From assembly GCA_013416435.1 (NCBI GenBank), contig JACCEN010000005.1:124001-188000 (forward strand): a stretch of 64,000 nucleotides of DNA. The letters are read 5' to 3'. The DNA comes from Alcaligenaceae bacterium (GTDB lineage Bacteria > Pseudomonadota > Gammaproteobacteria > Burkholderiales > Burkholderiaceae_B). Of the stretch, positions 59,750 through 64,000 are shown one piece after another. The position numbers and the translations under genes were made by a program. Within the stretch, counting starts at the first letter, position 1, and each line of letters begins with the position of its first letter. Under the pieces are notes generated by a model, which was not told the DNA's origin, ran no database searches, and saw only the letters and a program-made list of their open reading frames with translations.

Positions 59750-61095
59750 GAAATCTCCAAGATGTCGCTCACTCGCTGGAGCCTTTCTCCTATCCAGCGC
59801 ACGTTGTTGACGCACCAGCTATTGCCCAGTGCCTTATAGCGGGGTCCATCCACATCCTTGACGCGCCACTTACCCGTTTTGCGGTTCTGGCGTACCTGCA
59901 TGCCTTGGGCGGCGCAGGATTCCGGCGTTTCGGTTGGATCCATGGCGCGCCATCCATTCCACGTCGGGATGCGCGTGTATCCGCGCGGAAAGGCCTGCAG
60001 GGCCTCGCATTCCTCAGGGGTGAGGCGGCGAACTTGCATGCCCAGAAGTGCGCCATTGTGGCGGCGCGGGCCGTTGTTGCTGTCGAGGGTGGCGTGGACC
60101 TCATCAAGGCGCACTCCACTCTGGCTGGATTGGAATGCCACTGCTTGATGCCCACCGCCATTCGAATGGCTGTTGCTGTGCGCCATAGCCCGCTGCGTAC
60201 CGGCGACCTCAATGCCGATCCCGAATCCGTTTTGTCCGCTGCTTTTGCAGTCGAAAGCGATGGCGGGCGCATGAGCTCCGGCAGCCAGCGGATGGCACGG
60301 GCCTCCGGGCTTCGGGTTGCTTCTGTTCTCTCTGCTGGTGATCTGAGTGGTGTCGAATGCGACTGGCACTATAGGAGTGCCGCGTCCAGTTCCATCCTCG
60401 CTGGCGTCAAATCCCTCTCCACGCAGTCCGTGGGCGACGACTGGATCTTGGCCCCGCGTTTCGCCGGTTCGCTCAACGCCGCGGCCCGAACTGACAAGGC
60501 TTGGCGCAACATCGGCGGCAAAGCCTTGCCCCGCTTCTCTGCTCGGCGCAGGATCCCCCGACAGGCTGTGGCGCTCAAAAAGAACCGCTGCGGCACGTCG
60601 CCAGTCTCCAAGATATCCGACAACGAACACACGACGGCGTCGCTGGGCCACTCCAAAGTACTGAGCGTCCAGAACTCGGTAGGCGAACCCATACCCGAGT
60701 TGGCCCAGCATCCCGAGGAAGGTTCCAAAATCCCGTCCTCCGTTACTCGACAGGACGCCGGGGACGTTCTCCCATACCAGCCAGCGGGGGCGATATCTTG
60801 CAGCAATGGCGCCAAAGGTGAGCATGAGGTTGCCACGCGGGTCATCCAGTCCTTTTCGCAGCCCTGCGACGCTGAAGGATTGGCAGGGAGTTCCACCGCA
60901 GAGAAGATCGACATTTGCATCAGGCCACTCCTTGTATTTGGTCATGTCGCCCCAATTCGGGACGCCGGGATAGTGATGCGCCAGCACAGCGCAAGGGAAT
61001 GGCTCGATTTCGCTGAATGCCACGCCAGACCATCCTAGGGGATTCCAGGCGACGCTTGCGGCCTCGATCCCAGAACACACACTGAGAAAGCGCAC
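59746..61095 (-). CDS. orphan C5-cytosine DNA methyltransferase
   Basis: 449-aa enzyme. Motif I FLSVCSGIEAAS, motif IV GGTPCQSFSVAG with catalytic Cys71, motif VI WENVPGVL (Glu109-Asn-Val), motif VIII AQRRRRVFVVG, then a long target-recognition region (about residues 190-370) and motif IX/X GMQVRRLTPEECEALQAFP and KALGNSWCVNNVRWIGERL (quoted in parts). No restriction enzyme lies beside it, so it is an orphan. The only fitting start is GTG at 61095; a hairpin overlaps its ribosome site. Target sequence not readable. Confidence 0.92.
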   Translation of the reverse strand: MRFLSVCSGIEAASVAWNPLGWSGVAFSEIEPFPCAVLAHHYPGVPNWGDMTKYKEWPDANVDLLCGGTPCQSFSVAGLRKGLDDPRGNLMLTFGAIAARYRPRWLVWENVPGVLSSNGGRDFGTFLGMLGQLGYGFAYRVLDAQYFGVAQRRRRVFVVGYLGDWRRAAAVLFERHSLSGDPAPSREAGQGFAADVAPSLVSSGRGVERTGETRGQDPVVAHGLRGEGFDASEDGTGRGTPIVPVAFDTTQITSRENRSNPKPGGPCHPLAAGAHAPAIAFDCKSSGQNGFGIGIEVAGTQRAMAHSNSHSNGGGHQAVAFQSSQSGVRLDEVHATLDSNNGPRRHNGALLGMQVRRLTPEECEALQAFPRGYTRIPTWNGWRAMDPTETPESCAAQGMQVRQNRKTGKWRVKDVDGPRYKALGNSWCVNNVRWIGERLQRVSDILEIS

Positions 61096-61103
61096 AAATT
61101 CAT

Positions 61104-61126
61104 CCCGCCGGTTATTGGCCGGCGGG
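61104..61126. promoter_or_regulatory. hairpin over the methyltransferase translation start
   Basis: CCCGCCGG (61104-61111) and CCGGCGGG (61119-61126) form a perfect 8-bp stem with a 7-base loop. On the minus strand the 3' arm contains the only G-rich ribosome-site-like sequence, 8 bases before the GTG start, so folding would hide it. Confidence 0.45.
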
Positions 61127-61221
61127 CTCCATGGTGGTGGGGAAGGGGTTTCCTCTATGGAAGAGGGGGAGGGGTGGGGCTAGAATCGGCTGGGCGCCGG
61201 GGTGGCGCGGGAGAGACGTTT

Positions 61222-61524
61222 ATGCACGATTTGGATATTAAGTACACGCACAGACTTTCAAGTGATGAAAGCTCGGGTTGCCCTTATTGCGATACCTTTA
61301 TCTCTGGCCATAAACTTGATAAGGCGATCAATCACTTGATCAGCGCCCATGAGGGTCGGTTGCTGCATATCGGTAGCGAATACAACGGGACTGATGATCG
61401 CGGCCATACCGTACACTTTACGGTTGCCATGCTGGCATTTTCGACTGTCCCGCCCGAAAAGTCTCCCTACCAAGGGCCGAGGATTCGCTTCACCGTGGCC
61501 GAAGATGGCAGAGAGATCACTTAA
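61222..61524 (+). CDS. phage zinc-finger hypothetical protein on the opposite strand
   Basis: 100-aa protein, the only plus-strand gene in this prophage part. GCPYCDTFISGH followed by NHLISAHEG makes a C2H2-type zinc finger (residues ~19-43); then a beta-rich tail (RGHTVHFTVAMLAF, IRFTVAEDGREIT). Start at 61222 after GGGAGAGA. Divergent from the methyltransferase; possible regulator. Confidence 0.6.
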   Translation: MHDLDIKYTHRLSSDESSGCPYCDTFISGHKLDKAINHLISAHEGRLLHIGSEYNGTDDRGHTVHFTVAMLAFSTVPPEKSPYQGPRIRFTVAEDGREIT

Positions 61525-61654
61525 CCGCCAACCTGAACCCCTGCGCCAGCTTCGCCCCAGGCGCAACAAACCCGTCTTGCTGTATCCCGGAGACCGAAGC
61601 CTGTAGCGCCGCCTGCAAATACGCATCGGTGTTGGATAGGCCCTTATTGAAACG
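61517..61654 (-). other. short open frame without a good start, possible gene remnant
   Basis: Directly after the exonuclease stop the minus strand reads NKGLSNTDAYLQAALQASVS then GIQQDGFVAPGAKLAQGF...AVK to a TGA at 61517. The composition is protein-like, but no ATG lies in frame; only TTG at 61618 could start it. It overlaps the end of the plus-strand zinc-finger gene. Perhaps a small gene with an unusual start or a truncated one. Confidence 0.3.
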
Positions 61655-62405
61655 TCATGCGTCGATACACATCGCGCGTTATCAGCACGTCGTGCTTGCA
61701 GTACTCAAGCAGGTCATCGATGCGGCCCTGAGCCCAGTAGTCGTAAACCATCGAGCCGTCTATACCGTCCTTGCCTTCGAGGCCAAGCGCTCGGCACAGA
61801 TCGTCCAGGCGGACGCGGTTGCCACGGCCTGCCCATTCGAGCATCGTGTCGTAGACGCGCGGGTCCCAGGCGTTCGGGTTGACAGGGAAGTCCGGATTGG
61901 GCTGCACGCCCAGAATCATGGACCGCTGCAACAAGAACCGAAGATCGAAGCCGATATGATTATGGCCGACGAACTTCGGTGGATTTTTTCCCGATGGCCG
62001 CGCGTGGCTATCGATGTACTCACTGAGCCAAGCCAATATCTGGCGCTCATCAGGCGGTCCACCAGCGGCCGCATAAAGCGCAACCGGATCGCTATCTTCA
62101 AAGGCAATTCCGACAATAAACAGCGTTCCGCGCGAAGCATCAAATGATGTTTTTCGCCACGCCTCATCGCCTTGGCTTTCTGCATTTTCAGCCCCAAAGC
62201 GCTCGCACCACAGGGAGGCGAGCTTATCCTTGGCTGTGAACTTGATTTCATTGGCGTCGGTCATGCCAAGGTCGGCCGCGAACTGGTCTTTGTTGTAGTT
62301 ACTTGGTGGCTTTACATCAGTCTTGGCTGTCTCAATAAACGATTCACGCGCGCCCGGACGAAGATCGGGCAGGGTTTCGATATCAATGAAGAATGTGTTT
62401 CTCAT
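61644..62405 (-). CDS. PolB-type 3'-5' exonuclease
   Basis: 253-aa predicted exonuclease of the DnaQ-like fold, PolB exo2 group. Exo I FFIDIETL (Asp8, Glu10), Exo II VGHNHIGFDLRFL (Asp154), Exo III YCKHDVLITRDVY (Tyr235, Asp239). No polymerase domain, so a stand-alone nuclease likely used in phage replication or recombination. The ATG at 62405 is preferred to a TTG five codons earlier. Same strand as the helicase, after a terminator. Confidence 0.85.
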   Translation of the reverse strand: MRNTFFIDIETLPDLRPGARESFIETAKTDVKPPSNYNKDQFAADLGMTDANEIKFTAKDKLASLWCERFGAENAESQGDEAWRKTSFDASRGTLFIVGIAFEDSDPVALYAAAGGPPDERQILAWLSEYIDSHARPSGKNPPKFVGHNHIGFDLRFLLQRSMILGVQPNPDFPVNPNAWDPRVYDTMLEWAGRGNRVRLDDLCRALGLEGKDGIDGSMVYDYWAQGRIDDLLEYCKHDVLITRDVYRRMTFQ

Positions 62406-62420
62406 GTTCTGTGTTTCCAA

Positions 62421-62444
62421 GAAAAACCCGCTATTGAAAGCGGG
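62421..62444 (-). terminator. terminator between the Cys-rich gene and the exonuclease
   Basis: On the minus strand CCCGCT (62444-62439) pairs with AGCGGG (62432-62427), followed by TTTTTC. It lies just 16 bases ahead of the exonuclease start, so attenuation between the two genes is possible. Confidence 0.6.
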
Positions 62445-62642
62445 CTAGAAAGGGCAGCCATCAAACTTCCAATCCGGGCATCCGGACTGAATTACCTCTG
62501 GCGGAGGTCGTTGCTGGTATTTCTGGCAGGTGTTTTCTGAGAAGTGCTCGCAAGACAAACAAGCCACTTCGATGTCAGATAAGCGCCGGAGCATGTCCTG
62601 CAACGCTTCCTTTTGTATCTGAAGATCGGTCTGATTCATCAC
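62445..62642 (-). CDS. small Cys-rich phage protein
   Basis: 65-aa protein (MMNQTDLQIQKEALQDMLRR...) with six cysteines-type pattern CLSCEHF, NTCQKY, SGCPDWKFDGCPF, likely zinc-binding. It starts 68 bases inside the end of the helicase gene, behind AGGTG; a later Met (62594) would shorten the overlap. Function unknown. Confidence 0.55.
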   Translation of the reverse strand: MMNQTDLQIQKEALQDMLRRLSDIEVACLSCEHFSENTCQKYQQRPPPEVIQSGCPDWKFDGCPF

Positions 62643-63999
62643 CTAGGTCCAGTTGCGCGGGCCACTCAAACCCCACGATTTCGGGATATTTGCCCGATTC
62701 GTTGACCGTTACCGTGGTTGGCCGACGCAAGCCATAGCCCGCCTCAATCCACTCAAGCGCCTGATCAATGGTTTCGGGCACGTACGCCATGCCTTCCTTG
62801 CTACGGTAAGCCCACCACTGCCGTGCCCGGTGCTGGGCGTAGCCGGTGTGCTGCAAAGCTATCCATTCCCTGGCAACCACGCGCAAGCCAGACCAATATT
62901 TGACGAGCAGAGAATCTGGCTTACCCTCGTTTCGGCTCACGTGCAAGTCGTACTCCACGTCGTCAATCGGGTAGGTTTTAATGACCTTTTCAACTTGCGT
63001 GGATAGGATGGCTGCATCACTGGCTGATCTGGCTTTGGGATCCTCGACCTCGCGCATGAGGTGGTCGCACTCCGGACACCTTAGCAGCGCTGCCGGCATG
63101 ACCTGGGCACCGCAGTTGTCGCAGACTGCGAATGGGGCGCTTCCTGCTTTGCGCTTGGATGCCCGCTTGCCCCTGATGGCATCGATCGGGCCCATGCGCT
63201 CGGTGGTGTCGGAGAAATCCAGCCACAGGCAATCGGTCTTGCCAGGCGCAATGCGCATTCCCCTGCCAGCGCCCTGTACGTACAGCACCGGCGATCTGGT
63301 CGGACGCAACCAGATGATGCAATCGACGTCCGGGACATCGAAGCCGGTTGTGAGCGCAAGCACGGTGACCAGACAGCGTATCTGTCCCGCCCGGTATCTG
63401 CGGATAAGCGCCTCGCGCTCGCCCTTTGGGGTGTCCCCGGTCACAACCGCAGCGGATATGCTCAGATGGCCGAGCGCAAGCGCAAATTCATCGGCGGTTG
63501 CAACCGTTGGGCAAAATGCAATCCATTTCTTACGGTTGACCGCTATTTGCACGGCTTGGCTGGCAGCCAGCGCCAGGTGCTTACTGACCTGGCTGGCAAG
63601 CTCCGACAGCTGGTAGTCACCATTGACAATGGGCACCGCCTGCACGTCGATCTGCGCCAGCTCTTCGGCAGGCCTGACCAATGGAGAGTTGTACCCATTC
63701 TCAAGCATGAACTTGACTGTGACCTCGTGACAGATGCCGGTGAATAGCGGGTCCCTGCCGTCGGTGAGCCAGACGCCATTGCCACGGAAAGGCGTAGCGG
63801 TCAGGCCCACGGCGCGAAAGCTGCAATATTTGGCCAGGTCGTTGAGCAGTGAACGATACATGCCTGCGCCGTCGGAACTGATCAAATGGCATTCGTCAAA
63901 GATCACGCACTTGATGTTGCCGAGTACATGGGCCGATTTGGCAACGCTGCCTATGGTCGCCACAATGACATCGGCGTTGGGCTGCTTTTTCCCCACTGA
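62575..63999 (-). CDS. phage SF2 DEAD/H-type helicase (N-terminus beyond window)
   Basis: Partial gene, at least 474 codons; the frame is open to the window edge, so the Walker A domain is not seen. Motif II VIFDECHLI, motif III GLTATPFR, motif V TTGFDVPDVD and motif VI QGAGRGMRIAPGK identify a superfamily 2 helicase. A zinc ribbon (CDNCGAQ and CPECDH, about residues 290-315 of the visible part) and a C-terminal domain (WIALQHTG, ARQWWAYRS) follow. Together with the exonuclease it looks like a phage replication module. Confidence 0.88.
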   Translation of the reverse strand, partial: SVGKKQPNADVIVATIGSVAKSAHVLGNIKCVIFDECHLISSDGAGMYRSLLNDLAKYCSFRAVGLTATPFRGNGVWLTDGRDPLFTGICHEVTVKFMLENGYNSPLVRPAEELAQIDVQAVPIVNGDYQLSELASQVSKHLALAASQAVQIAVNRKKWIAFCPTVATADEFALALGHLSISAAVVTGDTPKGEREALIRRYRAGQIRCLVTVLALTTGFDVPDVDCIIWLRPTRSPVLYVQGAGRGMRIAPGKTDCLWLDFSDTTERMGPIDAIRGKRASKRKAGSAPFAVCDNCGAQVMPAALLRCPECDHLMREVEDPKARSASDAAILSTQVEKVIKTYPIDDVEYDLHVSRNEGKPDSLLVKYWSGLRVVAREWIALQHTGYAQHRARQWWAYRSKEGMAYVPETIDQALEWIEAGYGLRRPTTVTVNESGKYPEIVGFEWPAQLDLGDESDRSSDTKGSVAGHAPALI

Positions 64000-64000
64000 C

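Larger units (their letters stand above)
55024..64000. mobile_element. prophage (left part; right end outside window)
   Basis: From the integrase onwards genes are short, mostly overlapping by ATGA, mostly on the minus strand, and of phage type: integrase, DUF4224, Lar, orphan C5 methyltransferase, PolB-type exonuclease, SF2 helicase. No structural genes are reached before the window ends. Less GC-rich patches and absence of the palindromic repeat also set it apart. Confidence 0.9.

Overview
The window is GC-rich and tightly packed. Its gene content points to a Betaproteobacterium of the Burkholderiales, most likely Alcaligenaceae (Bordetella/Achromobacter/Pusillimonas-like). Supporting signs are the Bug/TctC-type binding protein, the dapA-bamC pair, an assimilatory sulfite reductase block and many acyl-CoA genes. 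This placement is inferred from gene content; no marker-gene search was possible.

Region by region. 0-1 kb: end of the phosphate ABC transporter (pstA, pstB). 1-3 kb: minus-strand group of a patatin lipase, DoxX and a lone N-terminal AMP-binding domain. 3.2-7.9 kb: a nucleosidase, then a coupled operon of SCP2-type thiolase, acyl-CoA synthetase and a double DUF296 protein. 8-13 kb: SpeE-like methyltransferase, YjdM, tRNA-Pro, TerC-CBS protein, LTA-synthase-like sulfatase. 12.9-17.6 kb: a branched-chain amino-acid-type ABC transporter with a fused LivH-LivM permease. 17.6-22.2 kb: outer-membrane phospholipase A, tRNA-Arg, a decayed OmpR-type regulator, two small related proteins, DinB and a Cys/Met PLP enzyme. 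22.4-27.9 kb: a malonate catabolism operon (GntR regulator, malonyl-CoA decarboxylase, enoyl-CoA hydratase, malonyl-CoA synthetase, TctC-type binding protein). 27.9-30.6 kb: cardiolipin synthase and two orphan proteins.

30.8-41.5 kb is a probable genomic island at tRNA-His. A 173-bp direct repeat brackets it, and the far copy carries only the 3' part of the tRNA, cut in the anticodon loop. All its genes lie on the minus strand. They encode two Tat-exported family-1 glycosidases, a MetA-like outer-membrane protein, an AraC regulator and a three-subunit molybdenum hydroxylase (large subunit, 2Fe-2S subunit, triheme cytochrome). The plausible role is periplasmic deglucosylation of an aromatic glucoside and oxidation of the product. 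No integrase remains.

41.7-55 kb is core chromosome: YpfJ-type peptidase, YciO, M50 protease, dapA-bamC, cysJ-cysI-cysG, roxA and mutS. From 55,024 to the right edge lies the early half of a prophage. It has an integrase 20 bp upstream of mutS and on the same strand, DUF4224, a chain of about twelve small overlapping genes including a Lar antirestriction protein, two tiny membrane ORFs, an orphan cytosine-C5 methyltransferase, a PolB-type exonuclease and a helicase cut by the window end.

A dispersed 30-bp palindromic repeat (two 13-bp arms, each nearly palindromic, around 4 bp) occurs about 20 times between 3.0 and 42.6 kb. It is only intergenic, its base changes are largely compensatory, and it is absent from both the island and the prophage. 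The strongest leads are this repeat family, the prophage placed directly upstream of mutS, and the tRNA-His island.
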